From Mesorhizobium shangrilense (lineage in GTDB: Bacteria > Pseudomonadota > Alphaproteobacteria > Rhizobiales > Rhizobiaceae): DNA of 64,000 nucleotides. The notes under the pieces were generated by a model. It did no database searches and had not been told where the DNA came from. It was given only the letters and a program-made list of their open reading frames with translations. The stretch is from contig NZ_JAQGPN010000001.1 of the NCBI RefSeq assembly GCF_028826155.1, forward strand, positions 3,105,501 to 3,169,500. Reading direction: 5' to 3'. The position numbers and the translations under genes are program-made. This document shows, in pieces, positions 9,112-17,366 of the stretch (the stretch's first letter is position 1; each line of letters begins with the position of its first letter).

Positions 9112-10507
9112 AGCCGATCCGGGCTCCTTTCGTGATCCCTCCAGTCGCGTCTTCGAGATCGAGGGACGCATCGTCCGTGGTCTGGACGAGAAGACCGCCG
9201 CTGACTTTGCGGAACTCGAAGCTACCGGCTTCTACAGGGAACTGCTGGACGGCGGCGCGATCGTGGAAACACGCCGGCTGTCCGCCGAGGATCCGATCGC
9301 TCGCGCGATCAGGTCGCGTGGCTGGTCCGCCGCGGTCGAGCATACGAGACTGCCGCTGATCTCATATCCCTATGAGTGGCCGTTCTCCATGCTCAAGGAT
9401 GCCGCGCTGCTGCATCTGCACCTGTTGGAAGCCGGCTTTGCGGAGGGCTGGACCCTCAAGGACGCGACACCGTACAACGTTCAGTTCGTTGGCGCGGCGC
9501 CGGTATTCATCGACGTGCCGTCATTTGTCAGGCGCGCGCCAAACGAACCCTGGCTTGCATATCGGCAGTTCTGCATGTTGTTCCTCTATCCCCTGATGCT
9601 GAAGGCGCATCTCGGGATCGATTTCCAGGGAGCGCTGCGCGCCGATCTTGATGGCCTGACGCCAGTGGAGGCGGCGCGCTACTTCCTCGGATCAGCGCGT
9701 TTCAAAAAGGGCGTCCTGTCCCACGTCATCTTCCCAGCGGCGATGGAAAGGCGAGTGGAGGCAGCGGAAAGCGACCGCGCGCCTGCGCGGAAACGATCAA
9801 TGCGACAGTCGGATCTGCTCGTCCGCAGCCTGCTCTCGGGCATGCGCAGGCTGGTCGAGGCGCTGGACGTCCCTCTTCGTCACACCGCCTGGTCCCAATA
9901 TGCGAAACTGCACTCCTACGAGGAGCAGGACGTTCGGTTGAAGGAGGAGTTCGTACGGAAATGGACGGACGCTCTTCGCCCGGACACGGTGTGGGATCTG
10001 GGCGGCAACACGGGCGCATTCTCAAGGATATGCAGCGAGTATTGCAACCGCGTCGTGACGGTTGATGGCGATTACGATTCGGTCGAGGCCCTTTACTGGG
10101 CTGAAAAAAGAGACGGTGGCCGCAAGATACTGCCGCTGGTCATGAACCTTGCCAATATCTCGCCCAGCCAAGGCTGGGGCGGGAAGGAGCGGGCGGCATT
10201 CGACCAGCGCAACCGGCCAAAGCTCGTGCTCTGCCTTGCACTCATCCATCACATGGCGCTGGCGGCGAACGTTCCGATCTCATTGTTCCTCGGTTGGCTG
10301 GCGACGCTCGGCGCCAACGTCATCATCGAATTCGTCGATCGGCGGGATGAAATGGTCACGAAGCTGCTCGCCAACAAGACCGAGAGGTATCCAGATTATC
10401 ACAGGAACACGTTTGAAAGCGAACTGGGCGAGCGGTTCCTGATACGCGACTCGATCCCGCTGAAGGGCGGGTTGCGTCAGCTCTATTATTGCGAGACGCC
10501 CGCCTGA
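9095..10507 (+). CDS. Class I SAM-dependent methyltransferase with N-terminal extension
   Basis: The 470-residue protein has a methyltransferase core near residue 300: VWDLGGNTGAFSRI (motif I) and VVTVDGDYDSVEAL, with a later LCLALIHHMAL segment. The first 250 residues are conserved-looking but unnamed (KDATPYNVQF, FIDVPSF and similar stretches). Such long methyltransferases sit in polysaccharide and nodulation-type loci; the substrate is unknown. It overlaps the preceding small gene by 17 bp and is the last clear gene of the operon. Confidence 0.8.
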   Translation: MTVRVEADPGSFRDPSSRVFEIEGRIVRGLDEKTAADFAELEATGFYRELLDGGAIVETRRLSAEDPIARAIRSRGWSAAVEHTRLPLISYPYEWPFSMLKDAALLHLHLLEAGFAEGWTLKDATPYNVQFVGAAPVFIDVPSFVRRAPNEPWLAYRQFCMLFLYPLMLKAHLGIDFQGALRADLDGLTPVEAARYFLGSARFKKGVLSHVIFPAAMERRVEAAESDRAPARKRSMRQSDLLVRSLLSGMRRLVEALDVPLRHTAWSQYAKLHSYEEQDVRLKEEFVRKWTDALRPDTVWDLGGNTGAFSRICSEYCNRVVTVDGDYDSVEALYWAEKRDGGRKILPLVMNLANISPSQGWGGKERAAFDQRNRPKLVLCLALIHHMALAANVPISLFLGWLATLGANVIIEFVDRRDEMVTKLLANKTERYPDYHRNTFESELGERFLIRDSIPLKGGLRQLYYCETPA

Positions 10508-10753
10508 TGGCGCCACTGTCCTGCATGTGCGAACCGGGGGCTGGACGCCGGGCCTTCTGAGTCCGTTGCAGGCCATAGCCGGACAAATCCCGCTGCTCCG
10601 TTCTTTCCGGACCTTGCATCCGTCGCCCCAGGCGGCGCCCTATTTCTCGAACTGAACAGCGTTTCGCGAACGGCAGATCGCAAGTGGCCGCTTGCCGACG
10701 ACTCCGCCATAAAGTATGTCACCAGTTAGTTACTATTGAATCGGGGAACCCGA
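10508..10753. other. Junction between glycan operon and catabolic island
   Basis: No confident gene. The frame of the upstream methyltransferase stays open for 73 codons after its stop (10505-10507), up to a TAG at 10727-10729. It contains a protein-like stretch (VAPGGALFLELNSVSRTAD) without a usable start, so it may be a gene remnant. The right end should hold the promoter of the acyl-CoA dehydrogenase operon. Confidence 0.4.
10719..10730 (+). promoter_or_regulatory. Putative operator TCACCAGTTAGT
   Basis: This 12-mer shares T-x-ACC-x-GTTAGT with the palindrome-containing site TAACCGGTTAGT at 18616-18627, in front of the TRAP operon of the same island. It lies 24 bp before the ATG at 10754. 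The TetR or LacI regulator encoded in the island could bind here; this is inferred from position and similarity only. Confidence 0.35.
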
Positions 10754-11896
10754 ATGTACCTCAACGAAATGCAGCTTCAGGTGCGGGACATGGCCCGCAA
10801 CTTCGCCGACAGCTCGATCCGCCCGCTGGCCGAGGCGCTGGACCGGGACGAAACCTTCCCCGTGGCGCTCTACGACGAGATGGCCGAGTTGGGTCTGTTC
10901 GGCATCGGCGTGCCCGAGGCGCTTGGCGGGCCGGGCTTCGACACGCTGACCTATGCGGTCGTGATGGAGGAACTCTCGCGCGGTTATGCCAGTGTGGCCG
11001 ACCAATGCGGGCTGGTGGAGTTGATCTCCTCGCTCCTGGTACGGCATGGCACGCCCGCCCAGCAGAAGCTGCTGCCCGAAGTGCTGTCGATGCGCCAGAA
11101 AGTGGCCTACTGCATCACCGAAACCGAAGCCGGGACCGATGTTTCGGGCATCCGCACCACCGCTGTCAGGGACGGCGACGGCTGGCGGCTGAACGGCGGC
11201 AAGATGTGGATCCACAACGCGCCGGTGGCCGATATCGGCTTCGTTCTGGCGGTGACCGACAAGGCGGCTGGCAACCGCGGCATGTCGATCTTCATTGTCG
11301 ATCTGCACGCTGATGGCGTCACCCGTGGTCCGAAGGAACACAAGATGGGGCAGCGCGCCTCGCAGGTCGGGGGACTCGACTTTACGGACGTGAAACTGGG
11401 ATCCGACGCCCTGCTCGGGCAGGAGGGTCGCGGCTTCCACATGATGATGTCGGTGCTGGACAAGGGCCGCGTCGGCATTGCCGCACTGGCCGTGGGCATC
11501 ACCCAGGCAGGCCTCGAGGCGGCGGTGGAATATGCCGGCACCCGCAAGCAGTTCGGCAAGGCAATTGCCGAATTCCAGGGCGTGCAATGGCTTCTGGCCG
11601 ACATCGCCAAGGATGTCGAGGCAGCGCGGCTCCTGGTACATTCCGCCGCGACCAAGATCGACCGTGGCGAGGATGCGACCCGCGCCTGCTCGATGGCCAA
11701 GTGCTTCGCAGGCGACATGGCTGTGCAGCGTACGGCTGATGCGGTGCAGGTCTTCGGCGGCTCAGGCTATATTCGCGGCTTCGAGGTCGAGCGCCTCTAC
11801 CGCGACGCCAAGATCTGCCAGATCTATGAGGGCACCCAGCAGATCCAGCGCATGATCATCGCGCGCGAACTGTTGAAGAAGGGAGCACGCGGATGA
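10754..11896 (+). CDS. Acyl-CoA dehydrogenase, paralogue 1
   Basis: ATG 10754 gives the usual family length of 380 aa; an upstream in-frame TTG at 10736 is less likely. Acyl-CoA dehydrogenase features include AYCITETEAGTDVSGIRT (substrate and FAD contacts), KMWIHNAPVAD, RKQFGKAIAEFQ and the C-terminal YEGTQQIQRMI, whose Glu (about 359) is the expected catalytic base. The enzyme would desaturate an acyl-CoA at C2-C3 and pass electrons to ETF. Long identical blocks are shared with the dehydrogenase at 17363-18520, so the two are recent paralogues or a matched pair. It overlaps the SDR by 4 bp (ATGA). The acyl-CoA substrate is unknown. Confidence 0.93.
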   Translation: MYLNEMQLQVRDMARNFADSSIRPLAEALDRDETFPVALYDEMAELGLFGIGVPEALGGPGFDTLTYAVVMEELSRGYASVADQCGLVELISSLLVRHGTPAQQKLLPEVLSMRQKVAYCITETEAGTDVSGIRTTAVRDGDGWRLNGGKMWIHNAPVADIGFVLAVTDKAAGNRGMSIFIVDLHADGVTRGPKEHKMGQRASQVGGLDFTDVKLGSDALLGQEGRGFHMMMSVLDKGRVGIAALAVGITQAGLEAAVEYAGTRKQFGKAIAEFQGVQWLLADIAKDVEAARLLVHSAATKIDRGEDATRACSMAKCFAGDMAVQRTADAVQVFGGSGYIRGFEVERLYRDAKICQIYEGTQQIQRMIIARELLKKGARG

Positions 11897-12672
11897 GCGC
11901 GGCGACGAAACAGGTCGCACTCGTCACCGGCGCTTCGCGCGGCATCGGCCTTGCCGCCGCCGAGGGGCTGGCCAGGGCCGGTTTTGCGGTGGCCCTGAAC
12001 GGCCTGCCCGGCGATGCCGAGCTGGACGCAGCCGTCGCGCGGCTTTCCGCAGGCGGCGCGCGGGTTGTGGCGACGCCTTTCGATGTCTCCGACCTGTCGG
12101 CGTATGAGCCGGCGTTGCAGTCCGTCGAGGCGGCGCTCGGCCCCTTGACCACGCTGGTCAACAATGCCGGCGTCGGCGTGCTGAGACGCGGCGACCTGCT
12201 TGAAGTCACCGAGGAGAGCTGGGACCGCTGCCTGACCGTCAACACCAAGGCGATGTTCTTCCTGAGCCAGTGCTTTGCGCGGCTTCTGTTGTCGCGCACT
12301 CGCGCCGCCGACAGCTTTCATGCCATCGTCAACGTCACCTCGTCCAATGCGACGGCGGTGGCGGTGCAGCGGGCGGAATATTGCGCCTCGAAGGCGGCGG
12401 CGGCCATGGTTTCGAAGGTTCTGGCGGCGCGGCTCGGCGCCGATGGGATTGCCGTCTATGACGTGCAGCCCGGCCTGATCGCCACCGAGATGACCGCGCC
12501 GGTCATCGATGGCTACCGCGCGCGCGCCGAGGCCGGGCTGACACTCATCCCGCGCGTCGGGCAGCCTGCCGATATGGGCCAGATCATCGTTTCGCTGGCC
12601 GAAGGCCGGCTTCCCTACACCACAGGACAGGTGATTTCCGCCGATGGCGGCATGCTTGTTCCGCGCTTCTGA
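11893..12672 (+). CDS. SDR-family NAD(P)-dependent 3-oxoacyl/alcohol dehydrogenase
   Basis: A classical short-chain dehydrogenase of 259 aa. TGASRGIG (residues 12-19) binds the cofactor, NNAG lies at 90-93, serines near 150 fit the active-site position, and Y163-x3-K167 (YCASK) is the catalytic pair. The C-terminal TGQVISADGGM is typical of FabG-like members. In this context it could oxidise a 3-hydroxyacyl-CoA or a ring alcohol. ATGA overlap with the acyl-CoA dehydrogenase shows co-translation. Substrate inferred from neighbours only. Confidence 0.9.
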   Translation: MSAATKQVALVTGASRGIGLAAAEGLARAGFAVALNGLPGDAELDAAVARLSAGGARVVATPFDVSDLSAYEPALQSVEAALGPLTTLVNNAGVGVLRRGDLLEVTEESWDRCLTVNTKAMFFLSQCFARLLLSRTRAADSFHAIVNVTSSNATAVAVQRAEYCASKAAAAMVSKVLAARLGADGIAVYDVQPGLIATEMTAPVIDGYRARAEAGLTLIPRVGQPADMGQIIVSLAEGRLPYTTGQVISADGGMLVPRF

Positions 12673-12681
12673 GGTTCGACA

Positions 12682-13833
12682 ATGATAATACGTCTCCCGG
12701 ATCAGACCGGACGGATGGCGGACTATGCCCTCAAAGGACAGCCGATCCCCGCCGGCCGCATTTCCGCAGATCCCGCCCGCATCGTTTATTCGGCGGCCCA
12801 TGTGGTCGCCGATCCATTCACTGCCAACGATCCCACGGGTCCGGCCGGGGTGGATTGGGAGGCGACGATGGCCTTCCGCCGCCATCTGGCGGATCTTGGC
12901 CTGGGCATCGCCGAGGCGATGGACACTGCGCAGCGCGGCACGGGCCTCGACTGGCCCGGGGCGCTGGAGCTGATCCGCCGCACCCGCGAGGAGCTTCCTG
13001 ATGCGCTGGTCGGAAACGGCTGCGGCACCGACCATCTGAACCCGGCCGATGCACGCAACCTTGACGATGTGGTCCGCGCCTATCTGGAGCAGGTCGAGGC
13101 GATCCAGAAGCTCGGTGGACGGCTGATCTTGATGGCCAGCCGCGCGCTGGCGCGTGTGGCCAAGGGGCCGGCTGACTACATCGATGTCTATGATCGCGTG
13201 CTGTCGGCTTGCGACCAGCCGGTCATCCTGCACTGGCTGGGCGAGATGTTCGACCCGGCGCTGGCCGGCTATTGGGGCGCTGCCGATTTCGACGCCGCGC
13301 TCGAGACCGCGCTTGAGGTGATCCACCGCAATGAGGCCAAGGTGGACGGAATCAAGATCTCGCTTCTGGACAAGGAGAAGGAGATCAGGATGCGCCGCCG
13401 GCTGCCGGCAGGCGTGCGTATGTATACCGGCGACGATTTCAACTATCCGGAGCTGATCGAAGGCGACGAGCAGGGCTTCTCGCACGCGCTCCTGGGGATC
13501 TTTGATCCTCTGGCGCCGGCCGCGGCCCATGCGGTCAATCTGCTGGGGCAGGGCGACAAGGCAGGCTTCCGCGCCACGCTGGACCCGACCGTGCCGCTGG
13601 CGCGCCACATCTTCCGCGCGCCCACCCAGTACTACAAGACCGGCGTGGTCTTCCTGGCCTGGCTGAACGGCTTCCAGGATCACTTCGTCATGCTCGCCGG
13701 CCACCAGGCGCTGCGCCCCTTGCCCTATTTCACCGAGACCTTCCGCCTGGCGGATCAAAGCGGGTTGCTCCGCGATCCGGATCTGGCAATCGCGCGGATG
13801 AAGTCGCTTCTTGCGGTTTATGGCGCCCAATGA
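12682..13833 (+). CDS. DUF993 protein (dihydrodipicolinate-synthase-like TIM barrel)
   Basis: The 383-residue protein reads like the DUF993 family, which is related to class I aldolase/dihydrodipicolinate synthase barrels. Support includes ALVGNGCGTDHLNP, ILMASRALARV, ILHWLGEMFDP and the lysine-bearing DGIKISLLDKEKE, where a Schiff-base lysine would be expected. By analogy it may cleave or condense a keto acid. It starts 9 bp after the SDR and overlaps the next gene as ATGA. DUF993, a sugar-isomerase-like barrel and a Gfo/Idh/MocA dehydrogenase occurring in one locus suggests a sugar- or polyol-derived intermediate. Confidence 0.78.
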   Translation: MIIRLPDQTGRMADYALKGQPIPAGRISADPARIVYSAAHVVADPFTANDPTGPAGVDWEATMAFRRHLADLGLGIAEAMDTAQRGTGLDWPGALELIRRTREELPDALVGNGCGTDHLNPADARNLDDVVRAYLEQVEAIQKLGGRLILMASRALARVAKGPADYIDVYDRVLSACDQPVILHWLGEMFDPALAGYWGAADFDAALETALEVIHRNEAKVDGIKISLLDKEKEIRMRRRLPAGVRMYTGDDFNYPELIEGDEQGFSHALLGIFDPLAPAAAHAVNLLGQGDKAGFRATLDPTVPLARHIFRAPTQYYKTGVVFLAWLNGFQDHFVMLAGHQALRPLPYFTETFRLADQSGLLRDPDLAIARMKSLLAVYGAQ

Positions 13834-14678
13834 GGGATTTTGGGCAGGACCACTCGGCCCTTGCGCTGAATACTGCGAGCCTGGGCCATAACCTGGACGG
13901 GGCAGGGGCCGGGTGGTCGTCCGAGCAACTGATCGATGCCTGCGCCGAACGGGGTTTTGGCGGTATCGTCTACTGGCGGCGGGAACTGGGCGATCGCGCG
14001 CAACAGATCGGCGAACGGACTCGAGCGGCCGGTCTTGCCGTGGCGGGGCTGTGCCGCACGCCACTGATGGTCGGGCCGGGCACGCCGCAGCCGCTGGAGG
14101 ACGAGGTCAGGGCCTCGATCGACATGGCAGCCGCCCTTGGCGCGCCGGTGCTAACCATCGTCACCGGCGGAACCGAGCCGGGCACCAAGGGGCTTGGTCC
14201 CAGCTGGGATTTGCTGGCCGAACGGGTGGCTGTGGCCTGCGACCATGCAGCCCGCCAAGGGGTGAAGCTGGCGCTCGAGCCCTTGAATCCGATGTTCGGG
14301 GGCAACCGGACCTGCCTATTCACAGTGGCGGATGCGTACGAGATCTGTCGCCGCGTGAACCATCCGGCCCTGGGCATCGCCGTCGATGTCTACCACGTCT
14401 GGTGGGACAGCCGGCTTACCGAAAGCCTGGCGGCCGCAAAGGGTCTGATCCTTGGCTACCACCTTTGCGACTGGCTGGCCGAGACCAGCCACATGCTGCT
14501 GGACCGCGGCATGATGGGTGACGGGGTGGCCGACCTGCGGGCGATCCGCGCCGCGGTCGAGGCTGCGGGCTATGCCGGCTTCTGTGAGGTGGAGATCTTC
14601 TCGGCTGAGGATTGGTGGAAGCGTGATCCGCGCGAGGTTCTCGACACCATGGTCGACCGCTTCCGTCGTTTCTGCTAA
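13830..14678 (+). CDS. Sugar phosphate isomerase/epimerase family TIM-barrel protein
   Basis: The 282-residue product resembles xylose-isomerase-like barrels (AP_endonuc_2 family). Metal-binding positions are suggested by LALEPLNPMF (Glu), AVDVYHVWWD (Asp, His), GYHLCDW (His) and FCEVEIFS (final Glu). The family includes hydroxypyruvate isomerase, inosose dehydratase and 3-dehydroshikimate dehydratase. The last is tempting because a shikimate-dehydrogenase-like gene lies in the same island, but the sequence alone does not decide. ATGA overlap with the DUF993 gene. Confidence 0.85.
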   Translation: MRDFGQDHSALALNTASLGHNLDGAGAGWSSEQLIDACAERGFGGIVYWRRELGDRAQQIGERTRAAGLAVAGLCRTPLMVGPGTPQPLEDEVRASIDMAAALGAPVLTIVTGGTEPGTKGLGPSWDLLAERVAVACDHAARQGVKLALEPLNPMFGGNRTCLFTVADAYEICRRVNHPALGIAVDVYHVWWDSRLTESLAAAKGLILGYHLCDWLAETSHMLLDRGMMGDGVADLRAIRAAVEAAGYAGFCEVEIFSAEDWWKRDPREVLDTMVDRFRRFC

Positions 14679-14754
14679 CATCTGCAGAGCTAAAACAAGC
14701 GGATACCCCCTTTTCTCATCGATTGGTTCGTGGGGCGCTTGCGTGATTTCAGGC

Positions 14755-14775
14755 CCGGTTCGCCAAGCGGACCGG
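14755..14775. terminator. Candidate bidirectional terminator hairpin
   Basis: CCGGTTCG (14755-14762) can pair with CGGACCGG (14768-14775), with one G-T pair, across a 5-base loop. It sits between two convergent operons. No strong T-run follows, so support is weak. Confidence 0.3.
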
Positions 14776-14786
14776 ACCCTTCTCAT

Positions 14787-15605
14787 TCAGTCAAATAAGG
14801 GTGCATGAGGGACCCGCTCGCGCGAGACCACCCGATAGCCAGTGGTTGTCATCGCATCGATGCGGTCCATGTCGACGAAGGAGAGCGTGAAATCCATGAC
14901 CTCGAAGTTCGCCCGGATGTTCTCGGGCTTGCTCGACATGCAGGTGACCGCCACGCCCTTCTGCAGGATCCAGCGCAGCACCACCTGCGCGGCGCTGCGG
15001 CCGTAGCCGGCGCCGATCTCGGCAAAAATCGGGTAGCGGAACACCTCGCCGCGCGCCACGGCGCAGTAGGCGGTCAGCGGAATGCCGGTCTCGGCGGCGG
15101 CAGCCTGCAGCTTCGACTGGTCAAGCAGCGGATGGAATTCGACCTGATTGGCGACCAGTGGCACCGAGAGTCGCGCCCTGGCCTCGCGCATCTGGGCGGC
15201 GGTGAAGTTCGAGATGCCGATATGGCGTGCATGACCCAAATGATGCGCCTCCTGCAGCAGGTCCAGCGCCTCGGCAATGGCGCCGCCCGGTGTCGGCCAG
15301 TGCAGGAGCAGCACATCCACCTGATCCATTTGCAGCGCCTCAAGCGAGGCTCGGACCGAGGGCATGAACCTGTCCCGCGAGAAGTTCCCGACACTGACTT
15401 TGGTGATCACGCAAAGCGCGTCCCGCGCAAGCCCGCTGCGGGCCAGGGCGCGTCCGGTCGCGGCCTCGTTGCCGTAATCCTGTGCCGTATCGAAGGCGCG
15501 GTAACCCGCTCCGACTGCATGCGATATCGCGGCCTCAAGGGCATCATCCTTCAACGGATAGGTGCCAAAGATGCGCTGGAAGCTGGGCTGAAACAGGATG
15601 TTCAT
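14787..15605 (-). CDS. Aldo/keto reductase
   Basis: The start at 15605 (MNIL) has GGAG 6 bases upstream and is preferred to the ATG at 15620. The 272-residue protein has the aldo/keto reductase tetrad: D39 (AFDT), Y44 (QDYGNE), K69 (VITKVS) and H102 (LLLHWP), then HIGISNFT and a C-terminal cofactor segment (MSSKPENIRANFEVMDF). It reduces or oxidises a carbonyl/alcohol using NADP(H) in the cytosol. Last gene of the leftward operon that begins with the second acyl-CoA dehydrogenase. Substrate unknown. Confidence 0.9.
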   Translation of the reverse strand: MNILFQPSFQRIFGTYPLKDDALEAAISHAVGAGYRAFDTAQDYGNEAATGRALARSGLARDALCVITKVSVGNFSRDRFMPSVRASLEALQMDQVDVLLLHWPTPGGAIAEALDLLQEAHHLGHARHIGISNFTAAQMREARARLSVPLVANQVEFHPLLDQSKLQAAAAETGIPLTAYCAVARGEVFRYPIFAEIGAGYGRSAAQVVLRWILQKGVAVTCMSSKPENIRANFEVMDFTLSFVDMDRIDAMTTTGYRVVSRERVPHAPLFD

Positions 15606-15734
15606 TGGATCTCCGGCCATGCGTCAGGGCAGTGGGAAAGGCGAAACCGCTCGAAGACCATTGCCCCAAACGGACATTTCATCGGAAAAACATAGATTTG
15701 AATAATTCTGCTGCACGCACCGATCTGAGCGAGT

Positions 15735-16808
15735 TCAGGGTACGGGGCTGCCCGTCGCGATCCGCGCGCTGCCCCGCGCCTGCAGGGTGCCGTTGATCAG
15801 ATGACGCACCGGCGGGGCGTCGTAGTTACGCATCCTCTCGACCAGAAGTTGCACCGCTTCACGGCCGATCTCGTCGGTGGCGACGTGGTTCGAGGTCAGC
15901 GCCGGCCGCCAGAGCGAAGCTTCGACCACGTCGTCGAATCCCGTGACCGCGACATCCTCGCCGACGCGCAGTCCGGCATTCTGGATCGCGAGCATGACGC
16001 CGAAGGCCAGCACATCGTTGAAACAGGCGATCGCGGTCGGCGGATCGGGCAGTTGCAGCAGGCGCTGCACCGCCTGATAGCCGTCAGGTCTGGTCGAGGG
16101 ACAGGAGACGAGCAGTTCCGGGGCGAGGGCAATGCCGGCCAGATCCAGCGCCGCGACATAGCCTTCAAGCCGTTCGCGGCCCGAAGAGATCGTCTCGTTC
16201 ACGCCGACGAAGGCGATGCGGCGATGTCCGGCCCCGAGCAACCCGCCGGTCAGGCGGCGCATGTCCGAGACGTTGTCGCAGCCTACATAGTCGAACTCGG
16301 GCGCGTCCAGGTGGCGGGAATAGAAGACGCAGGGCAGCCGCCAGAGCTTCAGCTTCTGGCGCAGATGCTCGCGGTTGGTGCCGGCAGCCGGAGACATCAG
16401 AATGCCGTCGACATTGTATTCCTGCATCAGGTTCAGGAAGGCCATCTGTCGATCCGGGCAATCGCCGGAATCGCCCAGAAAGGCCACGAAACTGATCTGG
16501 CTGAGCGACTGCTGGATGCCGGCGACGATCTCGGCGAAATAGGGATTGGTGATGTCATGGACCACAAGCCCGACCGTTCGGGTGCTGTGGGTGCGCAGGC
16601 TGGCGGCGCTGCGGTTGTAGATGTAGCCAAGCTGATCGGCCTTCTCGAGCACCAGCACCTTGGTGCGCTTGGGAATGGCGGGATTGTCCCGCATCACCAG
16701 CGAAACCGTTGCCCGTGACACTCCGGCGGCCTCCGCGATGTGCTGGAGGGTAATGCGGCCGGTTCCCCGTGTCGTCTGACTGTCTCCGGTCAACTTATTG
16801 TCCTGCAA
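15735..16808 (-). CDS. LacI-family transcriptional regulator
   Basis: Residues about 18-68 form a LacI helix-turn-helix (ITLQHIAEAAGVSRATVSLVM) with hinge; the rest is a periplasmic-binding-like effector domain (TVGLVVHDITNPYFAEIV, FNDVLAFGVMLAI, VTGFDDV). 357 aa is the normal length. LacI regulators sense small sugars or related compounds and usually repress nearby genes. It lies 42 bp after maoC in the same operon, so it probably autoregulates this island. A second, TetR regulator at the island end suggests two inducers or two control levels. Confidence 0.93.
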   Translation of the reverse strand: MQDNKLTGDSQTTRGTGRITLQHIAEAAGVSRATVSLVMRDNPAIPKRTKVLVLEKADQLGYIYNRSAASLRTHSTRTVGLVVHDITNPYFAEIVAGIQQSLSQISFVAFLGDSGDCPDRQMAFLNLMQEYNVDGILMSPAAGTNREHLRQKLKLWRLPCVFYSRHLDAPEFDYVGCDNVSDMRRLTGGLLGAGHRRIAFVGVNETISSGRERLEGYVAALDLAGIALAPELLVSCPSTRPDGYQAVQRLLQLPDPPTAIACFNDVLAFGVMLAIQNAGLRVGEDVAVTGFDDVVEASLWRPALTSNHVATDEIGREAVQLLVERMRNYDAPPVRHLINGTLQARGSARIATGSPVP

Positions 16809-16850
16809 GGCATCTGGCTAAAGGGCTGAAGCGGTCAAGTTTTTCAACGA

Positions 16851-17366
16851 TTACATGGGTTTCGCGTTCAGGCATAGCAGCTCGGTTTCACCTTCCTGAA
16901 CACATTCGCCCTTCTGGTTAAGGACACTGAAGCCCAAGGTCAGCCGGCTCTGGCCCTCGCGTCGGGGATGGGGTGTGCAGGCCCTGACGGTGATCACCGC
17001 TTCGATCGTGTCGCCGATCATGATGGGCCCCCGGAATCGCCAGTTCCAGCCCATGGACGCCACGGCCGCGAAGCTGACCTTCGCTCGATTCTTTAGCCCG
17101 TCGACCATCGAGAGGCCCAGAAGCCCGTGCGCGACACGGCCGGAAAAGCCGTGACTGCGGGCGAAAGTGTCATCGACATGGATATCGAAGAAGTCGCCCG
17201 ACAACCCGCAGAAGGCGGTGATATGGGATTCCGTCACGGTGATTCGGCCGGTGCGGTAGTGATCGCCAATGGCTACCTCGGTCGCGCCGTAATAGCCGGG
17301 GGGCAGGGCGCGGCCCGTGGGGTGCCCGTCCGCGGTGGAAGTTGCGCTGGTCATCTCGGTCCTCAT
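16851..17366 (-). CDS. MaoC-family (R)-enoyl-CoA hydratase
   Basis: The 171-residue product has a hot-dog fold dehydratase signature: ITAFCGLSGDFFDIHVDD followed by SGRVAHGLLGLSM, giving the Asp/His hydratase pair. It would hydrate a trans-2-enoyl-CoA to an (R)-3-hydroxyacyl-CoA. The start overlaps the acyl-CoA dehydrogenase stop (ATGA), so its substrate is probably that enzyme's product. A separate crotonase-type hydratase lies at 23010-23783, which would give the opposite stereochemistry or act on a second intermediate. Confidence 0.9.
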   Translation of the reverse strand: MRTEMTSATSTADGHPTGRALPPGYYGATEVAIGDHYRTGRITVTESHITAFCGLSGDFFDIHVDDTFARSHGFSGRVAHGLLGLSMVDGLKNRAKVSFAAVASMGWNWRFRGPIMIGDTIEAVITVRACTPHPRREGQSRLTLGFSVLNQKGECVQEGETELLCLNAKPM

